From AC-32 sp963813435 (lineage in GTDB: Bacteria; Actinomycetota; Thermoleophilia; Gaiellales; Gaiellaceae): 64,000 nt of DNA. The position numbers were made by a program, and so were the translations under genes. This document shows positions 8,525-18,481 of this stretch, piece by piece. The notes below the pieces were generated by a model. That model had not been told where the DNA came from. It saw nothing but the letters and a program-made list of their open reading frames with translations, and ran no database searches. Position 1 is the first letter of the stretch. Every line of letters begins with the position of its first letter. The stretch spans positions 248,001-312,000 of the forward strand of contig CAWEYY010000004.1 in assembly GCA_963813435.1 (NCBI GenBank), read 5' to 3'.

Positions 8525-10423
8525 ATGCCGATTGCGCCAGCGGCATCCGTTCGAATCGGCGGCTACTCGCTCGAGGTTGGGACGCAGAACGGATCGTTCG
8601 CGCAGTTCGAGCCCGAGCAAGAGACGACCAACGCGCCGCTGCTCAAGGCCGCGCTCGCGGAGGCTCCGGAGGAGAGGCAGACGGCGGTCGCTGCGGTCGA
8701 GGAGTTCCAGGAGAGTGCTGCTGCCGTCACCAACCGGATTCAGCAAGCAGACGATCTCCTGTCGGCGGCCGCCAGCGGACAGCTCGGCGACCTGGGCAAT
8801 GTCACCGGCGAAGTCAGCACGCTCCTCGACCTGCTCGGACGGCTCGACCGGGCAGGGCGGTTCGAGGAAGAGCTCCGGCTCATGCGCTCGCTCAACGGGC
8901 TCCTCGTCCTCGCAAAGCGCTGGTACGACCTCGTTCGCTCGCTGCGCAGCCTGCTCGAGTCTGCTCGGGCTGCGGGTCACATAGCCGGTCAGGCCTGGGC
9001 GCACCACGAGCTAGGTTCGCTCCATCTCTGCGCGGGGGAGTCGGAGAGTGCGTCGAGGCACCTTCGCGAAGCACTCCGCATCGAGGAGCAGCTGGGCGAT
9101 CTCGCCGGCCGCTGCGCGACGCGGCACAACCTCGACTCTGCCCAGCGCGATCTCGCACTCCGAGCGGGTGGACGGCTTCCTCGGCGACTCCTGCGGCTCG
9201 TGGGGCTAGCGGCAGTTCTCCTTGCGATCGGAGGCGGCGTTGCGGGCATCGCGTTCGCGATTCGAGACGGCGGCGATGGCGGGGGGACGACCGGCGAGCA
9301 CACCTCCGCAACCCTGACCGTCAAGAAGAGCTTCTCCGACGGCAGCCGAGCTGCTGTCACCGTCTCCGTCAGCTGCACGAACGGCGGCACGACCGACCAG
9401 GCGTCGAAGCCGGCGAGCGAGGCCTCGGCGGCCGTCTTCACGATCAGCGGCTTCAGCGCGGGGGCGACCTGCACCGCGACCGAGGAGAAACCGTCTGGCT
9501 ACACATCGGACGAGCGCGCCTGTCAGCGCGTGTCGATCACGAATGGCCAGTCCAGCTCCTGCACGATCACCAACACGCTCAGCTCGGTGCAGCTCACCGT
9601 TGGTGTGACGTTCTCCGACAAGAACCCGAAACCGGTCACCGTCAGCGTCAGCTGCACGAACGGCGGCACGCCCGCCCCGGCGTCGCAGCCGGCGAGCGAG
9701 GCCTCGGCGGCTGCCTTCACGATCAGCGGCTTCAGCGCCGGGGCGACCTGTACCGCGACCGAGGGGGCTACCGGCTACAACAAGGACGAGTCAGGCTGCA
9801 AGGCGGTACCGCTCGACGCTCTCCGCCGCGAGTGCACCATCGTGAACACGGCCAAGGCATTGAATTCCGCAACCCTGACCGTCAAGAAGAGCTTCTCCGA
9901 CGGCAGCCGAGCTGCTGTCACCGTCTCCGTCAGCTGCACGAACGGCGGCACGACCGACCAGGCGTCGAAGCCGGCGAGCGAGGCCTCGGCGGCCGTCTTC
10001 ACGATCAGCGGCTTCAGCGCGGGGGCGACCTGCACCGCGACCGAGGAGAAACCGTCTGGCTACACATCGGACGAGCGCGCCTGTCAGCGCGTGTCGATCA
10101 CGAATGGCCAGTCCAGCTCCTGCACGATCACCAACACGCTCAGCTCGGTGCAGCTCACCGTTGGTGTGACGTTCTCCGACAAGAACCCGAAACCGGTCAC
10201 CGTCAGCGTCAGCTGCACGAACGGCGGCACGCCCGCCCCGGCGTCGCAGCCGGCGAGCGAGGCCTCGGCGGCTGCCTTCACGATCAGCGGCTTCAGCGCC
10301 GGGGCGACCTGTACCGCGACCGAGGGGGCTACCGGCTACAACAAGGACGAGTCAGGCTGCAAGGCGGTACCGCTCGACGCTCTCCGCCGCGAGTGCACCA
10401 TCGTGAACACCGTGGAGGGGTAA
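8525..10423 (+). CDS. TPR-membrane protein with duplicated prealbumin-like repeats
   Basis: 632 residues, not recognised as a named protein. Residues 1-215 are helical and contain TPR-like text (AWAHHELGSLHLCAGESES, REALRIEEQLGDLAGRCATRHN). A single membrane helix follows (LLRLVGLAAVLLAIGGGVAG), then about 375 residues of extracellular beta domains. Each unit starts TLTVKKSFSDG or LTVGVTFSDKNPKP and closes with CTITNT or CTIVNT, like SpaA/DUF5979-type prealbumin folds with a Cys pair. There are four domains: two different ones (A, B), and the A-B pair is duplicated perfectly at the DNA level. Likely topology is cytoplasmic TPR, one pass, exposed stalk. ATG 8525 is chosen; the ribosome site is weak. 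Confidence 0.72.
   Translation: MPIAPAASVRIGGYSLEVGTQNGSFAQFEPEQETTNAPLLKAALAEAPEERQTAVAAVEEFQESAAAVTNRIQQADDLLSAAASGQLGDLGNVTGEVSTLLDLLGRLDRAGRFEEELRLMRSLNGLLVLAKRWYDLVRSLRSLLESARAAGHIAGQAWAHHELGSLHLCAGESESASRHLREALRIEEQLGDLAGRCATRHNLDSAQRDLALRAGGRLPRRLLRLVGLAAVLLAIGGGVAGIAFAIRDGGDGGGTTGEHTSATLTVKKSFSDGSRAAVTVSVSCTNGGTTDQASKPASEASAAVFTISGFSAGATCTATEEKPSGYTSDERACQRVSITNGQSSSCTITNTLSSVQLTVGVTFSDKNPKPVTVSVSCTNGGTPAPASQPASEASAAAFTISGFSAGATCTATEGATGYNKDESGCKAVPLDALRRECTIVNTAKALNSATLTVKKSFSDGSRAAVTVSVSCTNGGTTDQASKPASEASAAVFTISGFSAGATCTATEEKPSGYTSDERACQRVSITNGQSSSCTITNTLSSVQLTVGVTFSDKNPKPVTVSVSCTNGGTPAPASQPASEASAAAFTISGFSAGATCTATEGATGYNKDESGCKAVPLDALRRECTIVNTVEG
9305..9849 (+). repeat. Perfect 545 bp tandem repeat, copy 1
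   Basis: First copy of a segment repeated at 9866-10410 (period 561 bp, exactly 187 codons). By eye the two copies are identical base for base; they are separated by 16 bp. Each copy holds two prealbumin-like domains that differ from each other. Confidence 0.9.
9866..10410 (+). repeat. Perfect 545 bp tandem repeat, copy 2
   Basis: Second copy of the segment at 9305-9849, in frame, ending seven codons before the stop of the gene. The identity at synonymous sites shows very recent duplication, active gene conversion, or an assembly artefact. Confidence 0.9.
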
Positions 10424-10454
10424 GCCCGCCCCGGACGGATCGCCTTCCCACGCA

Positions 10455-11804
10455 TCACGCGATCTCAGTCAGAAGCTCCTCGAACACCGCGAGGTAGCGG
10501 TCGACGTCCTCGGCGGTGTGGGCGACCGAGACCGTCGGGCCGAGCCACCAGCCCGACTCCCAGACGCCCCGGTTCGCCATGAAGACGCGGATCAGCGCGC
10601 GCAGGGCGGGGTCGTCGGCAGCCCGCGAGCCGGCGCCGTCGGTCGGCGGCTCGGGGCGAAGAAGTAGCAGGCGTGGGCTCCGTACTGGACGACGCTCCAC
10701 GGAAGGCCCGCCTTCACGAATGCGTCTCTCAGCCCGGCCGCCATCCGCCCGCCCAGCTCGGCGGTGCGCTCGAAGGCCTCTTCTGTCAGGACGTCGAGGA
10801 GCGCGGCGCGGCCGGCCGCCATCGAGAGCGGGTTCGCGAACAGCGTCCCGCCTGTTGCGACCTCGTCCACGACGACGCCGCTCGTGTCGCGCGCCTGTTC
10901 GGGCGGGGCGATCAGCGCGGCGATCTCCTCGCGCATCCCGTAGGTCGCGAGCGGGACTCCCGCTGCGATCGACTTGCCGAGCGTGAGGAAGTCGGGATCG
11001 AGCCCGAGGTCTCGGGTGAAGCCCGCGTAGGCGCACACGAGCGAGTGGGTCTCGTCGATCCCGAGGAGGGTCCCGGTCTCGCGGGTCGCCCGGCGCAGCG
11101 CGTCGTGGAAGCCGTCCGCGGGGAGGAGGAACCCCACGTTGGTCATGGCCGGCTCGGCCAGCACGAGTGCAACGTCGCTGGGCGCGAGGGCGGCCTCGAG
11201 AGCGGCGACGTCGTTAAAGGGGATCACGCGGGCCTGGCCGGCGATGCTCCGGGCGAGGCCGGCCATCTCGGGAACGACCTGCCCGTCCTGGGACACCACG
11301 AGCGTCGTGTCGAGCTCGCCGTGGTACTTCCCGTCGAACACCAGGACGACCTCTCGCCCTGTCAGCTCACGCGCGAGGCGGATCACCTCCGTGTTGGCCT
11401 GCGTGGCAGAGAGCGTGAACTGCCACTTCGGGAGTCCGTACCGGGCGGCGAGGTGCTCGGCGACCACGATCGCGTCCTCGCTGGGCATCAGGAACTGGTT
11501 TCCGAGGGCGATGCGAGCGGCCACCGCCTCGACGACGGGCGCAGGCGCGTGGCCGCAGAACGCGCTCATGTCCGCGACGTACATGTCGAGGTAGGTGTGG
11601 CCGTCGACGTCGGTGAACGTGGCGCCCTCGCCGCTGGTCGATCCAGACGGGCGGGTGGTCGTAGAGGTCGTCCATCCAGGCCATCGGGACGCCGCGCGGC
11701 ATCGACCGGCGCGCCTGCTCTGTGAGCTCGGCGGACCGCGGCCGCTCGGCGACGAAGCGCGCGTTCTCGGTCTCGGCGAGGGCCTGCACGGTGGCCGGGT
11801 CCAC
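10455..11804 (-). pseudogene. Class III (PLP) aminotransferase, GSA-aminomutase-like, two frameshifts
   Basis: Three consecutive frames together give one fold-type I class III aminotransferase of about 450 residues. The N-terminus (DPATVQALAETENARFVAE to the WMDDLYDHPPVW region) is in one frame, the core (ATFTDVDGHTYLDMYVADM to SVVQYGAHACYFFAP) in a second, and the C-terminus (DPALRALIRVFMANRGVWE to VFEELLTEIA) in a third. The PLP lysine is in LTLGKSIAAGVP and the cofactor Asp in LGIDETHSL. Indels fall near 11640 and 10650. GTG 11804 lies 15 bp after the repaired soxR stop, so the two probably form an operon. Substrate unknown. Broken as written, though every conserved motif is intact, so sequencing indels are possible. 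Confidence 0.78.
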
Positions 11805-11819
11805 AGCCGGGCGAGTATC

Positions 11820-12264
11820 TCAGGGCTGGTCTTCGAGCAGGAAGTGCGGCCCCGGCGCCCTGCTCGGCGGCCTCGTCGTCGGGGTTCAGCAGCTCGCACT
11901 TGTCGATCGAGAGGCAGCCGCAGCCGATGCAGGTCGTGAGGCGGTTCCTGAGCGCCTCGAGGGTCGCGATGCGCTCGTCGAGGTCGGCGCGCCAGCGGTT
12001 CGAGAGTCGCTCCCAGTCGCGGCGGCTCGGCGTGCGGTTGGCGGGGAGCCTCGCGAGTGCGGCGTTGACCTCGGCGAGCGGGATACCCGCGGCGCGGCCG
12101 GCCTGGATGAACGCGATCCGCCTGAGGACGGCTCGCTCGTACCGGCGCTGGTTGCCGTCCGTGCGCGTCGAGGCGATCAGGCCTTCGCGCTCGTAGAAGC
12201 GGAGCGCCGACGGGGCGACTCCGCTACGGGTTGCGACCTCGCCGATCGAAAGCTCGGAAGGCAC
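11820..12264 (-). CDS. soxR: SoxR-type MerR regulator with [2Fe-2S] cluster (indel near 3' end)
   Basis: MerR winged helix at the N-terminus (LSIGEVATRSGVAPSALRFYE, then REGLIASTRTDGNQRRY), a dimerisation helix, then the SoxR cluster motif CIGCGCLSIDKC. Redox-cycling compounds oxidise the cluster and turn the bound regulator into an activator that untwists over-spaced promoters. As written the frame runs on into Arg-rich text. Removing one G near 11843 restores the usual SoxR ending PHFLLEDQP and a TGA at 11820-11822, about 148 residues, normal for the family. GTG 12264 is the start. It is divergent from the Rieske gene across a 38 bp promoter region and upstream of the aminotransferase. Confidence 0.85.
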
Positions 12265-12295
12265 TTGACTTAAACCATAGTTGAGGTTCTAGGCT
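12265..12295 (+). promoter_or_regulatory. SoxR/MerR-type promoter with 19 bp spacer and imperfect palindrome
   Basis: TTGACT at 12265-12270 and TAGGCT at 12290-12295 are separated by 19 bp, the over-long spacing typical of MerR-family targets. The spacer region holds an imperfect inverted repeat ACTTAAAC-CATA-GTTGAGGT (12268-12287, 6 of 8 positions pair). GTG 12303 of the Rieske gene lies 8 bases past the -10, so the transcript would be leaderless. The same site overlaps the soxR promoter region, allowing autoregulation. Confidence 0.55.
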
Positions 12296-12302
12296 TCTGC
12301 TC

Positions 12303-14055
12303 GTGACTGTTGTCGAGACCGCCCTGCGACGACGCGCTGCCTCGCTCGAGGAGCTACGCGAGGCCGGCCGCCTGGTCGTCGCGCTGGACGGGCACAACAT
12401 CTGCCTGCTCGCTGAGAACGGCTCGGTGTTCGCGGTCGACAACCGCTGCCCGCACATGGGCTTTCCGCTCCATCGCGGCTCGGTCGCGGACGGGATCCTC
12501 ACCTGCCACTGGCACCACGCGCGCTTCGACCTCTGCACGGGCGGCACGTTCGACCAGTGGGCCGACGAGCTGCGCCGCTTCCCGGTCGAGGTCGACGGCG
12601 ACGACGTCTACGTCGACCTGACTCCGCCGCGCGACCGCGTCGCGCACCAGCGATCGCGGCTGCAGGTCGGGCTCGAGCGCGACATCTCGCTCGTGATCGC
12701 GAAGGCGGCGATCGTGCTCGTCGAGGCCGACCCGACCGGGGCCGACGCGTTCCGCGCCGGGCTCGAGTTCGGCGTGCGCCGGCGCGGGGGCGGCTGGTCG
12801 CGCGGGCTGACGACGCTCTCCTGCCTGATGAACCTCGTGCCCCGTCTCGAGGGTGAAGAGCGGGCCGCGGCCCTCTACCACGGGCTCGCCGACGTCGCTA
12901 CCGACTCGGCCGTGGAGGCGCCGCGCTTCCCGCTCGAGCCGCTGCCCGGCGAGGCCGAGCCCGAGCGGCTCGGCCGCTGGCTCCGCGGGTTCGTCGAGGT
13001 GCGCGACGCCGAGGGCGCCGAGCGGGCGCTCGTCTCGGCCGTGCGTGCGGGAGCCTCGCAGGAGGAGCTCGCCGACATCCTCTTCGGCGCGGCCACCGAC
13101 CACCGCTACCTCGACGGCGGCCACACGCTCGACTTCGTCAACAAGGCCCTGGAGGCGCTCGACGTCGCGGGCTGGGAGCGGGCCGAGGACGTGCTCGCGG
13201 CGCTGCCGGCGCAGCTCGCGTTCGCCGAGCGGATGGAGGAGGCCAACGCCTGGCGCAACCCGGTCGACCTCGTGGCGCTGCTCGAGGCTGCGTTCGAGGA
13301 GCTGCCGGAGGCTCTGGCGGCGCCGCGCTCCGAGTGGAGCGGGCGGCACGAGCTCGTCGAGGTCGTCCTCACCGCCGAGCCCGCGGAGATCCTCGAGGCG
13401 CTGCTCGCGGCGCTGCGCGCGGGCGCGCCCGGTGGTCGAGCTCGCCTCGGCCGTCTCGTTCGCGGCCGCCACGCGGATCGCGCGCTTCCCGGTCACCAAC
13501 GAGTTCGGCGACTGGGACACCGCGCTGCACACGTTCACGTTCGCGAACGCCGTCGAGCAGGGCCTGCGGCGCTCGGCGTCACCCGGCCTCGTGCGCGGGA
13601 TCCTCGACGCTGCGATGAGCGTCCACCTCGACCGCTTCCTGAATGTCCCCGCGACCCGGCTGCCGAGGCCCGAGGAGGGCGCCGACCCGGAGGCGCGGCT
13701 CGCGGAGTTGCCCGCCCTGCTCGACGCGCAGCAGCAGGTGGACGAAGCAGCGCAGCTCGTCGCCTCCTACCTCGGCGCAGGCGGCGACGCGGACCGTCTC
13801 GTCGCCGCGCTCGGCGCGTGCCTGCTTCGCGAGGACCGGAACTTCCACACGACCCAGTGCGTCGAGGCCACGGCCCGCCAGCACGAGCTCCTACGCGGCA
13901 CCGAAGACGCGTCGCTGCCGCTGATCGCCGCCGCGCGCTACCTCGCCGCGCACGCCCCGACCGCCCGGTCGCAGCGGCAGACGTTCGAGATCGCGCAGCG
14001 ACTCCACCGCGGCGAGCGGATCTACGAGGACGACGACCTCCCGCCCGCGGCCTGA
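12303..14055 (+). pseudogene. Rieske [2Fe-2S] protein with long helical C-terminal domain (frameshift)
   Basis: Residues about 15-105 are a Rieske domain with both ligand motifs, CPHMGFPLH and CHWHHARFD. They are followed by about 480 mostly helical residues that I do not recognise by family (LADILFGAATDHRYLDGGH, LLREDRNFHTTQCVEA). The text continues across a single-base frameshift near 13430 (from ALRAGAP to PVVELASAVSFAAATRI), with the stop at 14053-14055. Without the indel the protein would be about 584 residues. It is divergent from soxR and sits behind a SoxR-type promoter, suggesting an oxidative-stress or redox-cycler response. The last 120 residues reappear, diverged, at 14290-14645. 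Confidence 0.75.
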
Positions 14056-14073
14056 TCCGCGGATGATTACGGG

Positions 14074-14648
14074 GTGCGCGAGCTCCCCGGCGGAACCGTC
14101 ACCTTCCTCTTCACCGACATCGAGGGGTCGACTCAGCTTCTCCACGAGCTGGGCGACGGCTACGCGGACGCGCTTGTCGCCCACCGGACGGCGCTGCGGG
14201 CGGCCTTCGAGGCGAACTCAGGCGTCGAGGTCGACACGCAGGGCGACGCGTTCTTCGTCGCCTTGCCCGCGCCGCAGGCGGACGCCGACCCGGAGGCTTG
14301 CTCGCCGAGCTGCCGGTGCTGCTCGACGGCCAGCAGCACGTCGACGAGGCGGGGCAGCTCGCCGCGTCGTATCTCGGCGCAGGCGGCGACCCGGATCGAC
14401 TCGTCGCCGCGCTCGGTGCTTGCCTCCTGCGCGAGGACCGGAACTTCCACACGATCCAGTGCGTCGAGGCCGCGACCCGTCAGCACGAGCTCCTCCGCGG
14501 CACCGACGACGCCTCGCTGCCGCTCATCGCCGCGGCGCGCTACCTGGCCGCGCACGCCCCGACCGCCCGGTCGCAGCGCCAGACGTTCGAGATTGCGCAG
14601 CGACTACACCGCGGAGAGCGGATCTACGAGGACGACTCCGTGACATAA
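14074..14648 (+). pseudogene. Chimeric remnant: cyclase N-terminus joined to copy of Rieske C-terminus
   Basis: The first 72 codons (ELPGGTVTFLFTDIEGSTQ to VDTQGDAFFVALPAPQ) are the start of a class III cyclase domain. At ADPEA (about 14280-14294) the text switches, with a one-base frame change, to LLAELPVLLDGQQHVDEAG, a diverged copy of the last 120 residues of the upstream Rieske protein, ending RGERIYEDD. The word gccgacccggaggc occurs in both parents at the junction. So a unit of Rieske end plus cyclase start was tandemly duplicated and later diverged. As a cyclase it lacks the second half of the catalytic domain and cannot be active alone. Confidence 0.7.
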
Positions 14649-14675
14649 GTAACGCCTGTAGGAAGATTGGGCGGG

Positions 14676-17600
14676 GTGCACGACCTTCCGACCGGCACGG
14701 TCACCTTCCTCTTTACGGATATCGAGGGCTCGACTGCGCTGCTCAAGCAGCTCGGGCGAGACCGCTACGACGAGGTCCTCGCCGAGCACAGCCGACTGCT
14801 GCCGGCCGCGATCGCGGCGCACGAGGGACGGGTCGTCGACACCCAGGGCGACTCCTTCTTCGCCGCCTTCCGGACCGCGGCCGACGCCGTCGCCGCAGCG
14901 GTCGATGCCCAGCGCGACCTGGCGGCCACCACGTGGCCCGCGGGAGCGGAGGTCAGGGTGCGCATGGGGCTGCACACGGGCGAGCCGAAGGTGGGCGAGG
15001 AGCGGTACGTCGGCATCGGCGTCCATCGCGCCGCGCGGATCGGCGCCGCTGGCCACGGCGGCCAGGTGCTGCTCTCCTCGACGACGAAGGAGCTGGCCGA
15101 GGAGGAGCTTCCGCCCGGAGTGACGATCCGCGATCTGGGCGAGCGCCGCCTGAAGGACATCGACCAGCTGCAGCGCATCTACCAGCTCGCGTCGAGGGCC
15201 TGCAGAGCGACTTCGCGCAGCTGAAGACGCTCGACGTCGAGCTGCGCGCAAGCGCCGGCGCATGTACGCGGGCGCGGCCCTGATCGGCGTCCTCGCGGCG
15301 GTGGTCGCAGTCCCGGTGTTCGCCTTCGGCCAGGGAGGCTCGGGCGGGGAACGACGGTGAAGGGAAATGCGGTCGCGGTCATCGACCCCAGCTCGGACTC
15401 CGTCGTCGGCGAGGTTCCGGTCGGGGCGAGGCCCGGGGCGATCGCGGCCGGTTCGGGATCGATCTGGGTGGCCAACCTCGACGACCAGACGGTCTCGCGC
15501 ATCGACGCGTCGAAGCAAACCGTCTCGCGGACGTTCCCGGTGGACGACACGCCCACCGGCCTTGCGAGCTCGAGGAACGCCGTGTGGGTCGTCGGCTCGC
15601 CAGCGGGGAAGCCGTTCGTGGCCGTGAGGGAGATCGATCCGCGGTTCAACACGGTTGAGGGCCACGCGACCTCGATCGGCAACATCGACGAAGCCGGAGG
15701 CTCGGTCGCGACGAGGTCGCAGCGGGTCTGGGTCGCGCCGTCGTCGGGCTTCCTCACCCGCCTCGACCCGAGAACGGCGCGGAAGCTGCAGCAGGTCGAC
15801 CCGAACGGTGCGCCCCAGCGGGATCGCGCTCGGGCCGGATGCGGCCTGGTTCACGGATTTCTCGGCCAACACCGTGACACGCCTCGACCTCGCAACCGAT
15901 CTGCTCACCCCGATTCGCGGTCGGCCACGGCCCGAGCGGAATCGCCGTCGGGGCCAGGGCGGTCTGGGTCGCCGACACGCTCGACGACAAGGTCGTTCGC
16001 ATCGATCCCGGGACGCGGTCGCCCACGAACACCGTGCCGGTCGGCGCGAGCCCGGTCGGCATCGCAGTCGGCGGTGGCTCGGTCTGGGTCGCCAACAGCC
16101 GCGACGGGACGGTCATGCGCATCGACGCGGCCACGGCGACGCGTCGCGACACGATCCACGTCGGCGGCAGCCCTCAGGGCGTCGTGATCTCGGACGGGCG
16201 CGTGTGGGTGACCGTCCAGAACGCCGTCGCCGGCCTCTCGGCGACGGCCGCCGCGGGCGGGACGTTGCGCGCGATCGCTCAGAACGACGTGGACTCGATG
16301 GACACCGCGCTGGCCTATCTCCCCGAATCGTGGGAGCTGCTCTACGCCACCTGCGCGAAGCTGCTCAACTATCCCGACGAGGCGGGGCCGGCAGGCTCGA
16401 GGCTTGTCCCCGAGGTCGCTCAGTCGCTGCCCGAGCGCTCTCGTGACGGGAAGACGTACACCTTCACGATCCGCAAGGGGTTCCGCTTCTCGCCGCCGTC
16501 GGACGCGCCGGTCACGGCCCAGACGTTCAAGTACACGATCGAGCGCAGCCTCAACGCGAGGATGCACGGGCCGGCCGTCACGAACGGCTCTCTGGCGGAC
16601 ATCGAAGGGGCCAAGGCGTACATGGCCGGCAAGGCGCCGCACATCTCGGGCCTCACCGCGAGCGGCGACAGGCTGACGGTCAGGCTGGTGGCTCCGGCCC
16701 CGGACTTCGTCACCCGCATCGCCCTGCCGTTCTTCTGTGCGGTGCCGGTGGGCACTCCGGTCGACCCGAAAGGTCTTCGAGTCGTCCCTTCGGCAGGCCC
16801 GTACTACGTCGCGTCCTACGCCCCCGGGCAGGGAATCGTGCTGAAGCGGAACCCGAGCTACCACGGCAGCCGGCCCCATCGGCTGAGCCGGATCGAGCTC
16901 GCTGTCGGCGTCTCCAAGGACAAGGCCCTCGGCCAGGTCACGAGCGGCACTGCAGACTTCTTAGCGGACGGCGTTCCGCCCGGGTCGGCTGCGAGGCTCG
17001 CGAAACGGTACGGGCCCGGAGGCGAGGCGGCAAAGAACGGCCGGCAGCGGTACTTCCCGGACACCCCGCCCGAGCTCGACTTCTACGTCCTCAACACGCA
17101 TCGAGGCATCTTCCGGGACGTCCGCCTCCGGCGCGCCGTCAACTACGCGATCGACCGCCGCGCTCTGGCCCGTCTTGGCAATTCCTTCACCCGCGTGCCC
17201 GAGCGCCCAACCGACCAGTACCTGCCCCCGGGGATTCCGGGCTACGTCGACCAGCACATCTACCCCTCGACTCCGGATCTCGCGAAGGCACGGGAGCTGG
17301 CGGGGAGGAAACGGCGCACCGCGGTCGTCTACATGTGCAGCCAGTGCGCCGAGGAGTCGCAGATCGTCAAGGCGAACCTGGCCTCGATCGGCATCGACGC
17401 CCAGGTGAAGACCTTCCCGTTCGGGGCCCTGCACGAACGGCTCGCGAGCAAGGGCGAGCCGTTCGACATGGCCCTCAGCGGCTGGCAGGCGGACTATCCC
17501 GATCCCGCGAACTTCCTCAATCTCCAACTCCTGAGCGGGATGTACCCGCCGCTCGACAACCCCGCGTACAAGCGCAGGCTCGAGGCCGCGGCGCGCCTGT

Positions 17601-17782
17601 CAGGACCGGCCCGCTACCTCGCCTACAGCAAGCTGGATGCCGACCTCGCCCGCAACGTTGCTCCATGGGTGGCGGTGGGCAACGCGTCCAGCCCGGACTT
17701 CTTCTCGGCGCGGATGGGGTGCCAGGTCTTCCAGCCGGCGTACGGCTTCATCGACCTCGGCGCTCTCTGTATCAGACGCTAG
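14676..17782 (+). pseudogene. Cyclase-TM-beta-propeller-SBP_bac_5 receptor-like protein, five indels
   Basis: Read across frames this is one protein of about 1,035 residues. Order: class III cyclase domain (TVTFLFTDIEGSTALLKQL, GDSFFAAF, RMGLHTGE); a short linker (VEGLQSDFAQLKTLDVEL); a basic stop-transfer anchor and membrane helix (RKRRRMYAGAALIGVLAAVV); six or so YVTN/NHL-like blades (GSIWVANLDDQTVSRID, RAVWVADTLDDKVVRID, GSVWVANSRDGTVMRID); then a periplasmic-binding SBP_bac_5 domain from about 16290 to the end (FTIRKGFRFSPPSDAPV, DVRLRRAVNYAIDRRAL). Predicted topology: cyclase inside, propeller and peptide-binding-like domain outside. Frame changes occur near 15190, 15247, 15345, 15815 and 15915. 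GTG 14676 is preferred over TTG 14667. Its stop shares CTAG with the convergent gene. Confidence 0.78.
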
Positions 17783-18360
17783 GGGCGGGGCGGCCCGCGG
17801 CGCTGCGACCCGCGGATCGCGCGCACCCGCTTCGTGCCGGCGAGCGCGGCGGCGAGGATGAGCAGGAAGGCGCCGAGGGACGCGAGCACGAGAAGCGGGA
17901 TCGGAACCGCGTCCGCGTTGCTCGTGCCGAGGTTGTCGATCGCCTTGCGGTAGGCCGAGCGGGAGGGGAGATCGGCGCCGTCGGCGGCCCGGAACGTGCC
18001 CTCCGGAGTCTTGGTCGTCTGCTTCGTGGTCGAGGAGCCGTTGCCAGAACTGCTCGACGAGCCGCTCGGGCTGATCTGCGGGATGCGCACATTGCGCTTC
18101 GCGATCTGCACCTGGAGCGCGGCCTCGATGTCGTCCGAGGCGCTCGAGTAGTCGCGCAGGTCCTCGGGCAGCTGCCGGATCGCATCGCGGTAGCAGTGGA
18201 GGGGGTAGGTCCCGATCGCGCGGCCGTTCGACCAGTCGTTCAGGACGCGCTTCCAGCAGGGCGTTGCCGCGGCTGCCCGGCCCGGGAGAAGGACGGCCAG
18301 GAGAAGTCCTGCCGCCACGGCGACGAGGAGAGCGATATGCGCGGACGGGCGCTTAGGCAT
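17779..18360 (-). CDS. Exported membrane-anchored hypothetical protein
   Basis: 193 residues, family not recognised. N-terminal Sec-type signal (LLVAVAAGLLLAVLLPGRAAA), then an ectodomain starting TPCWKRVLNDWSNGRAIGTY with a second Cys (LHCYRDAIRQLPEDL) that could form a disulfide. A Ser/Gly/Thr linker with five consecutive Ser follows, and a C-terminal membrane helix (IPLLVLASLGAFLLILAAAL) with a basic tail. Topology: small extracytoplasmic helical domain on a flexible stalk, anchored at the C-terminus. Divergent from the O-antigen ligase-like gene; its stop overlaps the stop of the receptor gene. Confidence 0.7.
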   Translation of the reverse strand: MPKRPSAHIALLVAVAAGLLLAVLLPGRAAAATPCWKRVLNDWSNGRAIGTYPLHCYRDAIRQLPEDLRDYSSASDDIEAALQVQIAKRNVRIPQISPSGSSSSSGNGSSTTKQTTKTPEGTFRAADGADLPSRSAYRKAIDNLGTSNADAVPIPLLVLASLGAFLLILAAALAGTKRVRAIRGSQRRGPPRP

Positions 18361-18481
18361 CAGTTCGGGCAGCGGGGCTCTGCGGCGAGTCTGCCCGGTC
18401 GGCGTGAGGCCATGGTAATAGCCGAGTTAGGGCTTTGTAAACGCGGAATTTGGCCGTCCCCGATGTTAGCCTCAAACCCTG

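Noticed and set aside
14640..14666. Fourth GTAACA palindrome before the receptor gene
   Set aside because: Only one half-site (AAGTAAC) is present; the other arm does not match.
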